Part shown: piece after piece, positions 11,940-23,099 of the stretch
How the letters are laid out: every line of letters begins with the position of its first letter
How positions within the stretch are numbered: position 1 is the first letter of the stretch
Origin: Rhinopomastus cyanomelas
Taxonomy: Eukaryota; Chordata; Aves; Bucerotiformes; Rhinopomastidae
Direction: 5' to 3'
DNA: 64,000 bases
Assembly (NCBI GenBank): GCA_013400115.1
Contig: VXBP01002899.1
Span: 400,881-464,880 of the forward strand
Notes under the pieces: generated by a model
Seen by the model: the letters and a program-made list of their open reading frames with translations, nothing else
Database searches by the model: none
Told to the model about the DNA's origin: nothing
Position numbers and translations under genes: made by a program

Positions 11940-12035
11940 TGGACCTGGGCAGCCTGGACTGGTGAGAGGAGGTCCTGCCCATGGAAAGGAAGTGGAATTA
12001 GGTGATCTCAGAGGTCCCTTCCAACCTAAACCATT
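11940..12035 (+). repeat. CR1 LINE short 3' fragment
   Basis: GGTGATCTCAGAGGTCCCTT and CCAACCTAAACC mark a very short degraded CR1 tail directly ahead of the next copy. Confidence 0.65.
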
Positions 12036-12059
12036 AAGGAAATGGAACCATTGGGAAAA

Positions 12060-12262
12060 AGTTGTTGAATCTGAGGGTGGGGGATCCCGACAGCAAGCTG
12101 CCCAGAAATGGAGGCCCCATCCCTGGAGCTGTTCAAGGTCAGGCTGGATGGGGCTCTGGGCAACCTGCTCTAGTGAGTGCTGGCCCTGCTTGGTGTAGTG
12201 GGGTTGGACTGGATGCCCTTTGGAGGTCCCTTCCAACCTAGCACGTTCAGTGATTCTATGAA
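12060..12262 (+). repeat. CR1 LINE 3' fragment
   Basis: A sense copy with GGATGCCCTTTGGAGGTCCC and the tail CAGTGATTCTATG, of the tail type shared with 23436, 41602, 54176 and 62910. Confidence 0.9.
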
Positions 12263-13099
12263 GGTAAGATCTCAGTGTGGTTTTGATGGACCAAGAGATG
12301 TTGTGTGGTCACTGGGCAACTCTACCCTCCAGCTGTGCTAACTGTGTCAGGACTTCATGTCTTAAACAGATGTGAATCACTCTTCTGGTTCAATATAGAA
12401 CTTACTGTCAAAAAGAAGTAGATTAGGTTTCAGAAGGGGGTCTGTGTGTGGGGCAGGGGGCCCTTTGGCGCCTGCAAGGCATCTGCCACGTGTGAGGGTA
12501 ACCCAACCCTTTCTCCACGAAGGCATCCACAGGCCTATTTCCAGGCAGCATTAACCAGGGCGAGTAAAGGACACCGTGACCACCAGGAACCACTGGTGAG
12601 AGGAGGGGGTGACCCCACTCCGTGTGCAGACCTGGTACTTTTCATGAAACCTTCAGCATTTAGTGACTCACCAAGTGCTTGGCTCTGCCTGAGAGTTTCC
12701 CTGGGCTCTGCAATCGCCCGTTGCAGCCTCCTGCGTCCCGGCTGTTTCTGCAGCTAAGGACGGAGGAGGAGAAATGAAGGTGGTGTGGGAATGGCTGGTT
12801 AATGTAGCAGTGACCTTGACAGCTGTCAGGGTCTCTGGGCAGGAGAGGCAAAAGGTTGTGGTGTCAGTGAGCAGATTTATTTTGGGTTCTGCCTGGCTAT
12901 AATTAACAATGAGGTTGGGATTTTGACCTGCTGTGGCATCCAGGGCCTGTTCCCTGCTGCGGGGAAGGAGCTGCTAGCATTGCAGTGCACGTGCAGGGAG
13001 GGACACAGGGGACAGTGGGACTACCATGATCTGCTGCAGAAGGGCCAGAGGGATGACCGTGATTTCCACAAAGGGACAGAGGGACCACCACAATGTTAA

Positions 13100-13147
13100 T
13101 ACAAGGTACAGGTCCCTTCCAATCCCTAGTGGTCTGTGATTCTGTGG
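13100..13147 (+). repeat. CR1 LINE tail-only fragment
   Basis: GGTCCCTTCCAATCCCTAGT followed by CTGTGATTCTGTGG. Only about 45 bp of the CR1 3' end is present. Confidence 0.75.
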
Positions 13148-13304
13148 CAGAGGGATGGCCATGATGTTCCACCACCAACCCCACCACCCTGGCACTTGGA
13201 GGGTCTGTCTGCCTCAAAATGTCTTTGGCAACCACAGCCCTGGTTTTGCGGTGAAGGAGGGAGAGAACTGCCTTTATCTCTGGACAGTTGTCAGTGCTCT
13301 GACA

Positions 13305-13903
13305 TTTGGATCCAAAGTGGGGTGGTCAGCAGATCAAGAGAGGTTCTTCTCCCCCTCTGCTCTGCCCTGGTGAGACCAGATTTGGAATTTGTGTCCAGTT
13401 CTGGGACCCTCAGTTCAAGAAGGACATGAAGCTGCTGGAGAGAGTCCAGCACAGAGCCACAAAGATAATGAAGGGAGTAGAACACCTCCCTTACGAGGAG
13501 AGGCTGAGGGAGCTGGGTCTCTTTAGCTTGGAGAAGAGGAGACTGAGGGGTGACCTCAGTAGTGTCTATAAATATGTGAGGGGTGGGTGTCAGGAGGATG
13601 GAGCCAGGCTCTGCTCAGTGTCATCTAGTGATAGGACAAAGGGCAACAGGTGTGAGCTGGAACAGAGGAGGTTCCACATCAATCTGAGAAGGAACTTCTT
13701 CCCAGTGAGGGTGACTGAACCCCTGGAAGGGGCTGCCCACGGAGATTGTGGAGTCTCCTCCTCTGGAGACATTTAAAACCCACCTGGATATGTTCTTGTG
13801 GATATGTTCTTGTGCAACTTGGTCTAGGTGGTCCTGCTGTGTCAGGTGGATTGGACTAGATGATCGTTCGAGGTCTCTTCCAATCCCTAATGTTCTGTGA
13901 TTC
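13305..13903 (+). repeat. CR1 LINE 3' fragment, about 600 bp
   Basis: A sense copy preserving much of the ORF2 C-terminal coding block (EERLRELGLFSLEKRRLRGD in an open frame) and the tail CCCTAATGTTCTGTGATTC. It has an internal 14-bp tandem duplication at 13787-13814. Confidence 0.95.
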
Positions 13904-13939
13904 ACCCCTTTTCCTCATCCAGTACCGCGGGTTTGCGCT

Positions 13940-14135
13940 GCTTCGCTCCCTCTTCTTTCCAGTGTCAACGTCTTGAGATGGAAGATTTTCCCTGTGATTA
14001 ATTATTGCAGGAACATTTTCCTGATGAGAACAGGAAAGAGATGCCCCTGCAAAGTATTCATGTCTGTGTGAAGTTGTGTTGGAGAGACAGAATGCTTCTG
14101 CCAGCCCAGGATAAAAGCAGAGCCTTCTACTGTGC
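13940..14135. promoter_or_regulatory. candidate conserved noncoding element
   Basis: Unique intronic sequence next to CR1 copies with TGATTAATTATTGCAGG (homeodomain-like core) and AGTATTCATGTC. It is proposed only from sequence style; no conservation data are available here. Confidence 0.2.
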
Positions 14136-14344
14136 ACCCAAGGCGGGCGTTTAATGCACCTGCTTTGTTGATCAGTAGGATCCTGGCCTGTTGCTGTAAC
14201 CCTCAGGCAATGTCATCCCCAGCACACACCTCCAGATTTCCCCTCTTGAGCAGCTTGTTCAGAAAGGCTCATGTGAGGAATGAAGGTGACAGAATGATGA
14301 ATTTCCATCCAGCCTTTTTTGAGGCTGTTTGAGAGCCCCCGAGG

Positions 14345-14660
14345 TGCAGCCACTCCCCACTAAAAACACCGATTTATCGCTGCATCCATTCAATAGGAGC
14401 TGAAAACCTTCCATCTCTGAAGCATTGAGATTGATGTTTGCCTTGGACTGGGGAATTTAGAGAGAGAAGTGGTTTAGCTTTGCCATGTGATTGTTTTATT
14501 TTGACCATGAAACAGTGGAAATGTCTGTTAGGGTTTTGATGATGTCCATAAATCTCCCACAGAATATTCATTGCTGCTCTTTGCAGGCATCTCTGCCTAA
14601 TCAGCACTTTGTGAGGCTGGTAAATCTTCCAGAGAGCTGGGTCTGATCCAGTTAGTCCCA
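14345..14660. promoter_or_regulatory. candidate conserved noncoding element
   Basis: Unique, non-repetitive A/T-balanced stretch with CGATTTATCGCTGCATCC, CATTCAATAGGAGC and TGTGATTGTTTTATTTTG. No coding frame is supported. The claim rests on appearance alone. Confidence 0.2.
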
Positions 14661-14797
14661 TGGTTGATTTGTAGTGGTCTTGGTTCCAATCTGCATTCTC
14701 TGACTCAGGGTAAAAAGCAGTTTGGAGAGGAAGGATGGGAGGGAGTGATGGAGCAGCAGTGAAGGCAGAGGTGATGTTTGTTCAAACATACTGGTGA

Positions 14798-15136
14798 CTC
14801 AGGGGGGACCTTTTCCCTCTCCACAACTCCCTGAAGGGAGGTTGTTATCAGGTGGGGGGGTCGGGCTCTTCTCCTGGGCAACCAGGACGAGAGCGCAGAG
14901 CCTGAAGCTGCTAGGGGAAGACTAGGCTGGATCTTAGGAAGCCCTTCCTGATGGAAAGGGTGATCAGCCCCTGGAATGGACTGTCCAGGGCAGTGGTGGA
15001 GTCCCCATCCCTGGAGGTGCTGAAGGACAGCCTGGCTGTGGCCCTTAGTGTTCTAGTCTGGCCGATGAGGTGATGTTAGGACTGGGCTGGATGAGCTCAG
15101 AGAGCTTTTCCAGCCTCAGTCATTCTGTGATGCTGT
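14798..15136 (+). repeat. CR1 LINE 3' fragment
   Basis: A sense copy of the type ending TTTTCCAGCCTCAGTCATTC, as at 60120 and in reverse at 18680, 38182 and 47508. Confidence 0.92.
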
Positions 15137-15489
15137 GTTTGCTCTAACTGTGGTGTCTGCACTATCTGCTCTTTGGAAGGAGCAGGATTTGTTAGCAGTG
15201 GTAACCAAAATGCTCAACTAGAAAAATTCTGTGCAGACTTCTTTAGGTTTTTGGACAAAGCTGTTGATTACAGCTGGCTTCCGATGCCAAGCGTGAGCCA
15301 AGGCAACAACGGAAATACAACACCGAGAGTGTGAGTAATGAAGCTGCCAAACCTGCAGGAACAGAACAGGGAGGTTTGTTGGGTGGCATCGGTTTGGTGC
15401 TGATGAAGTGAGCTCCTCACAGTATTTGGGTTTCAGTGTCTCACAAAGTCTGTTCTATTTGTTTTCTTTTGGTTTTGTGGATGATAATT

Positions 15490-16005
15490 CACAGAATTAC
15501 AGAATCACAGAATCGTGCAGGTTGGAAAAGACTCTTGGGATCATCAAGTCCAACCATCAACCCTACTCTACCAGTTCACCTCTAAACCAGATCCCCCCAA
15601 CACTACGTCTAAGCAGCTTCTAAACTCATCCAGGGATGGTGACTCAACTACCACCCTGGGCAGCCCATTCCAGTGCCTGTGAAGAATTTCTTCCTGATGT
15701 CCAGTCTAACCCTCCGCTGTTGAAGCTTGAAGCTCTTCCCTCTGCTTCTGTCACTAATGACCTGTGAGAAGAGCCCAGCACTAACATTTCTACAGTGTCC
15801 TTTCAGATAGTTGTAGAGGGTGATGAGGTCTCCCTTCAGCCTCCTCAGACTAAACAGCTCCAACTCTCTTAATCTCTCCTCATCAGATTGATTCTCCAGG
15901 CCCTTCCTCAGCTTTGTTGCCTTCCTCTGCACTCGTTCCAGCACCTCAGTGCCTCCCTTGTACTGAGGTGCCCAACACTGGACCTAGTACTCAAGGTCTG
16001 GCCTA
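15490..16005 (-). repeat. CR1 LINE 3' fragment
   Basis: An antisense copy from CACAGAATTACAGAATCACA; its reverse strand encodes ERLRELELFSLRRLKGDLI. It ends about 165 bp before the MYO1D exon at 16169. Confidence 0.93.
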
Positions 16006-16168
16006 AATAAAACATGTATTTGTACATGATAAATTCCTACAGATGCCTTGAGGTTCTTCTGTCTACAGTCACTTCTGTGAGAATTGAGATTGTCCTTATT
16101 TCTAGGACACGCTGAGGGCTGGCCAAGAGGACAAGTTCAGATCCATAAACTGTGCCCTGTAATTCCAG

Positions 16169-16376
16169 GTACAAGATGATCTCGGAATTCACTTGGCCAA
16201 ACCACGACCTCCCTTCGGACAAAGATGCTGTGAAGAAGCTCATCGAGTGTCACGGCTTTCAGCACGACGTTGCTTACGGCAAGACCAAGATTTTCATCCG
16301 CACGCCTCGCACTCTGTTCACCCTGGAGGAGCTGCATGCCAAGATGCTCGTGAGAATTGTCCTCTTCCTGCAGAAG
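16169..16376 (+). CDS. MYO1D: MYO1D exon, converter and first half of IQ1 (about residues 638-707)
   Basis: The first base completes Arg. The exon reads YKMISEFTWPNHDLPSD, KDAVKKLIECHGFQHDVA and YGKTKIFIRTPRTLFTLEEL, then HAKMLVRIVLFLQK. YGKTKIFIR is the conserved end of the converter, and the following helix is the start of the lever arm. The final LFLQK is the left half of the first IQ motif; the intron splits the motif in phase 0. The acceptor is TTCCAG to 16168 and the donor is GTAAAG from 16377. Differences from human (for example HGFQHD for CGFQDD) are conservative. The exon lies between an antisense CR1 about 165 bp upstream and a sense CR1 about 460 bp downstream. Confidence 0.96.
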
Positions 16377-16837
16377 GTAAAGCTCCCTTCACTGTGAACT
16401 AAAACCTCAATTCAAGCTCCTTAAAACGCCTTTGCTCCCTTTCCAGGCTCAGTTGCAGCAGATGAGCTCAAGTCTGCACAGATCCCAGACCACAGCAGGC
16501 TGATTAATTATTCTAGAGCCCTCTTTCAGTAGGGCTGTTGTGGCTGTGCTGGGGCCTGGCTGTGATTTGCTGTAGGACCTGTGAGATTGTTGGTTCCTGT
16601 TTAAAAACCTTGCTCTTTGCTCAGTGCAAATAGGCTGCTAGGAACTGAGGGGCATTTCTGTGGGTGAAGGTGTGAGAGCCATGCACGAGGCACTGAAGGA
16701 AGGGTCAGGGTCAGGAACCAGCTGACTAACTGGAGTGCAGCTGTGCCTGAGGCAGTGTTGGAGCACTGGGGGCTGCCTAGGCTAAGATTTCATTTGATCC
16801 TTTCTGAGGACAGTTTTACTCTTCACATTACCAGCTG

Positions 16838-17243
16838 TCTCCCTGATGAGGAGAGGCTGAAGGAGCTGGGTCTCTTGAGCTTGGAAAAAAGGAGTCTGAG
16901 GGGTGACCTCATTAATGTCTATAACTATGTGAAGGGTGGGTGTCAGGACAATGGAGCCAGGCTCTTCTCAGTGCCATCTAGTGATAGGACAAGGGGCAAG
17001 GGGTGTCTGCTGGAACATAGGAGGTTCCACATCAATATGAGAAGGAACTTCTTCACAGTGAGGGTGATGGAGCACTGAAAGGGGCTGCCCAGGGTGGGTT
17101 GTGGAGTCTCCTTCTCTGGAGACATTTAAAACCTGCCTGAAAGTGTTCCTGTGTGACTTGGTCTAGGTGGTCCTGCTCTGGAAGGGGGGATTGGACTGGA
17201 TGATCTTTCGAGGTTTCTTCCAATCCCTAATGTTCTGTGATGG
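16838..17243 (+). repeat. CR1 LINE 3' fragment
   Basis: A sense copy encoding EERLKELGLLSLEKRSLRGD and ending CCCTAATGTTCTGTGATG. It is the inverted partner of the 15490 copy around a MYO1D exon. Confidence 0.94.
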
Positions 17244-18439
17244 ATGTTGGGACAGGCTCACGTGAGTCCAAGTTTAGTGGTGGATCCACAGCTGATGGCA
17301 AACCTCAGTTACTGAATAAACTCTTGTGGGTACAGGGAAAGGAGTGAGAGGGGAAGACAGAGAGAGAGGAGACAGGGAGAGGACAGTGGTCCAGAGGGCA
17401 GTGAGGAGGAGGAGGGACAAGATTCCCAAGTGAGCATCATCCTTCCTGGTGCAATGTGTGGTTTCCCTCATCATATTGTTGAGTTTTTGTCAGGACCTGT
17501 GTGAAATTTCTGTTTCATATCTCTGTTCCACTGACATTCCTTGTGTCAGCACTGGCTGGAGCTCATAGGGCCTGGGGCAGATGCTTGTGCGTGGAGCTTG
17601 GCTGAGCTTTCTGCATCCCTGTTCGTATAAACCCCAACATCCAGCTGTGGGATACAGGAGGGGGTGGTTTGCACAGAAATGGGAGTCCCTTCCCAACAGA
17701 ACCTGCTGTCCCATGAGGGGCTGGGCTCTGCTGGGCTCAGCAACAGGGGAAGACGCTGCACTGGCAGCTCCAGTGGAAAGGGAGTGGAGGGCAGGCAGCA
17801 CTCAGAACAGCATTGCAAAGGGTGAGACACCCAAGGCTCTGTCTTTCCTCTCTGAACGTGGGATTTGAGCTCTCAAGATCGTCCTGGATGTACCCTTAGG
17901 ATAAATACAGCTACATTCCATGACTTCAGGGCAAACCCATGTACATGGAGGTGCCATTTGAGCCACAGGAGTTTGCTGGGACTTGGCTCCCTCCTCAATC
18001 ATTTAGATGGTTTCTTGGGCCACAACAACTGTCGAGAAGCAGATTTTGTAACCTCAAAGGCATCAAACACCGGAGAGGAAAAACCTCAAGAGCTGGGTTT
18101 AGGACTTGCTGAAAGCTGGGGAGTGTGATCTGTCTGGTGAAGAGCAACAGCTTTTGACTTCCCCAGCCGTGGGAAGGTGGAGCTGCCTGTGTCCTAGCAG
18201 GGAGTGCTGACAGCTTCCACGCTTCGAGAAATGCGTTTCTCAAAGTGTCTTTTTCCTTTGTCATTCCTGGAACTTGATAAACAACAGCTTCTGAAATGCT
18301 CTCAGAAATAGCAGCTGCTAACAGATAAAACCTTCACAGAGGAAAAGCCTGCTCTGGGTGCTTCGTGTAGGTTTGCACAGACTGCCTCAACCTGATGGAC
18401 TGAACCACTTCTAGTCAAGAGCAGGACCCTGAAGGGAAC

Positions 18440-18498
18440 AGGATATTGGAGCAGATGATCTCCAAGGTCCCTTCCAACCTTAGCCAGTCTGTGATTGT
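18440..18498 (+). repeat. CR1 LINE tail-only fragment
   Basis: GATGATCTCCAAGGTCCCTT and CCAGTCTGTGATTG represent only the last ~60 bp of a CR1. Confidence 0.75.
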
Positions 18499-18544
18499 GC
18501 CCACCACAAGCTTTAAGGGTTCTGTGGAACACTCCCAGTTCCTG

Positions 18545-18615
18545 CTGTTGCAGGGGGATTGGACTAGATGATCTTTCGAGGTCCCTTCCAATCCCTAATG
18601 ATTCTATCATTCTTG
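18545..18615 (+). repeat. CR1 LINE tail-only fragment
   Basis: TTGGACTAGATGATCTTTCG and CCCTAATGATTCTATCATTC: about 70 bp of CR1 3' end, stacked just after another tail-only copy. Confidence 0.88.
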
Positions 18616-18679
18616 TGTTTACAGTGAGCTGATTTTCTTTCTGGAAATCAAACCAGTTTGACCAGTATGGCAGGACAGG

Positions 18680-19430
18680 CATAGAATCCCAGAATGATTG
18701 AGGCTGGAAAAGCCCTCGGAGCTCATCTAGCCAGCCCAGCACCTAACCACCCCAGCAGCCACACCAAGTCACTAAGGGCCACAGCCAGTCTGTCCTTCAA
18801 CACCTCCAGGGATGGCAACTCCACCGCTGCTCTGGACAGTCCATTCCAGGGGCTGATCACCTTTTCCATGAGGAAGGGCTTCCTAACAGCCAGTCTAACC
18901 CTCCCCTGGCAGCTTCAGACCCTGCTCTTTTGTCCTGGTGCTGGTTGTCTGGGAGAAGAGCCCGACCCTGACCTGACTACAACTTTCCTTCAGGGAGTTG
19001 TGGAGAGGGAGAAGGTCCCCCTGAGTCTCCTCTTCTGCAGGCTAAACACCCCCATCTCCCTCAGCCTCTCCTCATCACACTTTCCCTCCAGTCCNCTCCT
19101 CATCCCACTTCCCCTCCAGTCCCTTCCCCAGCCTCACTGCTCCTCTGGACCCTCTCCAGCCCCTCAATCTCTTTCTTGAAGTGAGTGGTCCAGAACTGCT
19201 CCCAGTACTCAAGGAGAGGCCTCACCAGTACCCAGTACAGGGGAACAATGATGTCCCTAGTCCTGCTGGCCACACTATTGCTGGTCCAAGCCAGGATGCC
19301 CTTGACTGGCAGGGCCACCTGGGCACCCTGCTGGCTCCTGTTCAGCCAGTTGTCACCCAGTACTGCAGGGGCCCCCTCTGCCAGGCTGCTCTCCAGCCAC
19401 TCATCCCCCAGTCTGTAGTGCCAAGTGAAA
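18680..19430 (-). repeat. CR1 LINE 3' fragment, about 750 bp
   Basis: An antisense copy from CATAGAATCCCAGAATGATT extending well into ORF2; the other strand shows a CR1-like VLVRPLLEYWEQFWTTHFKK block. It contains the single N of the window and a 27-bp internal duplication beside it. Confidence 0.93.
19068..19122. repeat. 27-bp near-identical duplication flanking an N
   Basis: 19068-19094 and 19096-19122 differ at few positions (both CTCCTCATC...CCTCCAGTCC) and are joined by the only undetermined base, 19095. This looks like an assembly join or polishing artefact in a CR1. Confidence 0.8.
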
Positions 19431-22309
19431 GCATCACGTGCACGGTTACATCTATCAGTTGGTGTTTGCTCTGCACAGAAGGACTGGTGTAGTTTTCCTA
19501 TCAATGTGTGTGATTCATTTCTGTGGAAACAGACAGGTGGGGCAGGACCTGCAGTCTTGGGGCTCTGGCCATCAGTGGTTTGTTTCTTTTTCCCAGCAGT
19601 TGTGCTTGTCCTGCTGATGAGCTGCACAGCAGCTTCCTCACGCTGTTTGTCATCTCCTTCCAGGGCAGCTGAAGCTGGCAGTTTACTTTGCCAAACCCTT
19701 CTTCTTTGGAGTGGGCCAGGGCTGATCTGTGGGGCCTCTCCTACACCTGTGTTGGGATTTTCTGGATCCTTAGATGCACTTCCACTATCTCCCTCTATTT
19801 CTTGGGAGGATTTCCCCAGTCCGCAGGCGTTTCTCTGTGTGTTGGTTTTCCTTGGCCGCGTTCAGTGAGTTCACTGGGTCAAGCCATTAATCTGGAGTCT
19901 CTCTTTGTTCCTGCAGTGCTGTGAGCAAGCTAATGAGTTCTTTGTTGAATAAAGCTGGGAGTAGGGGGGGGGGCACCTTGATCCCAGGTGACTCCTGTTT
20001 TCATATCAAACCTCTGAGGAACAGAGAGGTGACCTGGTTGCCAATTGAAGTTACTGAGGAAGCATTTCAAAGATGCAGCCTGTCTGTCTGGTGGGAGCAG
20101 ACAATGTCTTGCTGCAAGGTGAGCTCCTCCTTCGGATAAAATCCACCGCACGATGTGGGGCACAGCTTTGTCACATTGGGATCTGTGAGTTTGCTGACCC
20201 TGCCCTTCCCTTTGGATGGAAGCTCCAGATGCCAGAGTGCGGGCGTTAATCTGGCCTGGGCTCAGCAGCCTCAGAGGAGAGCAGGGCTGAAGGCTTTTTG
20301 CCTCTGGTACCTGGTTAGGAGCATTGGTTGGGCTCTGGCTCTGTGAAGGGTTTGGCTGTAGTGGATTGGTGTGGCACTGGGAATGCTGGGTTCTATCTAG
20401 ACCAGCTACAGTGCTTTGGGGTTTCTCTTCTTGTGGCACACCAGTAAAAGCCCAGTACACATTGTCCTGTGGCTTTACAAACCTCCCTCCCTCATTTTGT
20501 CCGCTCCATGAGGTGTAGAAGCGCTGATACATGTAGGGATCTTTCTCTTCTGCACAAAATATTGAAGTTAGGATAGGTGGAGCCAGCTTTTTATTCTCTC
20601 TCTCTGAGAAATCTCTAGTGAGATTCTAATTTAGCTAATGTGGGGCTTCTCCCCACAAAGCTCTTTCTCAAATGCTGAAGGTACTGAAGACTTTGAAGAC
20701 AACTGGATGGCCCGAGCTCCTTTTCTGTGGCCAAACCCCACTGTGTTTCAGTGGATCTCTGTTTATATTGACTGAATGTCTTTAGCCAGCCTCTAAGATG
20801 CTCTGAAGTGATGGAGAGGAGCTTTTAGACTCCCAGAACTTGCAACTATGGACAAGAAACACTAATGAATCAGTAAATAGCACAGAGCTCATCATCAGAA
20901 AGCTGGTGCTGGGCTGGGTCTGTAACTGGATACCTTGTACAGTGCCAAATCTGGCTGAAAAATGCTTGGATTCTGCTTCCATTTTCTGTCTTTCTCTGGT
21001 TGCGCTGTGAGTTGTCACTCTCTGCTCTGCAGGGGACCACTCCTGCACTGGCCCTGTCCTGCTGCCAGTAGATGGGGCAGTTGAAGGCTGGCAGTGCTGA
21101 GAAAGGAACAATCAACACAATAAAAACTGAAACCAAGAGAGAGGATGTGAAGAGGCCTTCGCTGTGCTCCGCAGCCACCACAGCAGTTTTGCCTGGATCA
21201 TAATCTCTGCTCTCAGCTCACTTCCAATCGCTCATTAAAAACCAGCATGAGAATTTAATTCTTGCTCCTCTTTCCTCACATCAGTTCTGCGTTGGAGGCA
21301 GGGTAAGGCCAACCGCGACTCCGGCTGAAAGGAGAGAGAGAGAGGTTTGCTTGGTTTGGTTTTCTTTTTTAAGTAATTGATCCTTCTGTTGCATTAGAGC
21401 CCCTCAGATTTGAGTCTAGGAACAGGAAAAGACAACTGGAGGTATGAAACGCGTTGTGACAACAGGCACTTGTGCGATCACAACTGCGGGAGGATCTGAG
21501 CCGCAGCCTTCAAAGCAGCTGGTCACGGGCTGGGGGCCAACAGCGATTTCCTTTGCACAGGAACAATTTGAAATGGCAGGAGAGTCTGCGTTTAGCTGTT
21601 GTGCTCCCTGCTAGTTTTAAGTCTCCATCATCACTCCTGGTGATCTATGTCCTGTGCTTTAGCGCTCCCATATAAATCACAAGCCTTTCCAAGAGAGAGT
21701 CAGTGATTTTCTTGAGAGCTTCATCGTGTGAGCACCCTTCACCCAGCGCTGCCTCCTTTGTTTAATGACAAGAAGCACTTGCAGCTCATGGCTTTGTTTA
21801 AAACCAAATTTTAAGAAGGAAATTCCACTTCCTTTTATTCCACATCTCCTGCATCTCTTCTCCATTAGATTTATCCTCAACGCTCCTTTTTCTCCTGCAA
21901 TAAAACATCTGAGAGACCCCAGGCTGCAGTTTTCCTTCAGCCCAAACCGAATCACCGAGCAGATGTGCTGTGATTTCACTGTGGCAACTGGCTGGCTCCA
22001 GCAGAATTTAGCAACGAGAGCTGCGTCCAGTATTAGCAAAACCCACATGGCAGCAGGGATGTCGCTGTCGGAGTCGGCTCCGCTGGTCATTTGAGAAGCC
22101 CCAGCTGAGGCCATCACTCCTGTTTCCGTTGGAGCTGATTTACTGCACCAGTGTGTGATTGTCTGGGCAAGAGCAACCGGAGCAGCTCGGGTGTTCACGC
22201 TCAAAATAAAGAACTAAAATCCAAACGAGCTGCCACAAAACTCCGCTGCTTTTCCTGCCCTTGGAAACGTTCCCACATGTTCATTAGCTTTGCAGAGCAG
22301 CGCTTTGTT

Positions 22310-22470
22310 CGAGAGCAGAGCGCCCAGGCAGGCAGCACGTGCGGCATGCAGAGATGATGTATCTTGTCAATATAATTTAGTGCCCTATTTCGAGGTAATT
22401 TTATCAGAGCAGTGCAGCTGCACATGGGAATCGCGGCGCTAAATCGCTTCGGGTGGAGCGGGAGTTGTGG
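22310..22470. promoter_or_regulatory. candidate intronic regulatory island
   Basis: Unique sequence with a palindromic E-box GCACGTGC at 22335-22342, an A/T block TCAATATAATTTAG, GAGGTAATTTTATC, a second E-box CAGCTG at 22415-22420 and CpGs (CGCGGCGCTAAATCG). Such a mix is common in deeply conserved enhancers, but conservation is not shown here. Confidence 0.25.
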
Positions 22471-23099
22471 TGGCGTTGCAGCTCGGCACCTCCGCGGACA
22501 GAAACCTCTGTGCACGGGAGCCCTCTGCGAGCGGGACCTGCCGTGGGTATCTCAGTGTGGCCGTAGCGTGGCCATCCTCAGACCGATGTGGCCACTCTGG
22601 GGAGAGCTGTGGCTCGCAGCCCTGCAGCTCCAGTAGCTCCAGTCACTATGGCAACGTTCCCCAACCCTGCGGGGAGGAGCAGGCAAAGAGATCTAGGGCT
22701 GCATTGTCATCATTTAATGTTTCACCTGCCCTTTCTTCTCTGCCCTCACAAGTCCCTGAAGTGCAGGGCACCGGGGAGTCTAAACCCCAAGCGGCAGCTT
22801 TGGCTCTGTCAGGCAACATTTTCATGTGGATTGTGGATGGGTGGTGCCTGATGGGGATTTTGGTTCAGTGACCCCAATACAAAGGGATGAAATGCCTTTG
22901 CCTTCTACACTCTGGCATTTACCATCCCATGGGAGTGTGCACCTGGAGGTTTGAACAAGCAGATATGGGCTAATGATTCAATGGGGGGTCTGTAGCGTGA
23001 ACCAGAGGTTTGATCTTGGGGGGGTTTTGGTGGTGAGAATGTGAAAGGAGATGCTATGGCTTGTTCTGAAGGAGGAGCTCATGGGTGCTGTGAAGGACC

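Larger units (their letters stand above)
10804..16168 (+). other. MYO1D: MYO1D intron after exon 10637-10803
   Basis: This 5.4 kb phase-2 intron contains CR1 fragments at about 11940, 12060, 13100, 13305, 14798 and 15490. Unique stretches at 13940-14135 and 14345-14660 have the look of conserved noncoding sequence. 10810-11930, 12265-13095 and 15140-15485 show nothing recognisable. Confidence 0.8.

Noticed and set aside
19930..20532. 200-residue open frame on the minus strand
   Set aside because: No domain, biased composition and no splice or promoter context; probably chance.
21677..22204. 175-residue minus-strand frame in a CR1-free, CpG-bearing interval
   Set aside because: I considered a nested gene because of the base composition, but the residues show no family resemblance and the interval is better read as noncoding.
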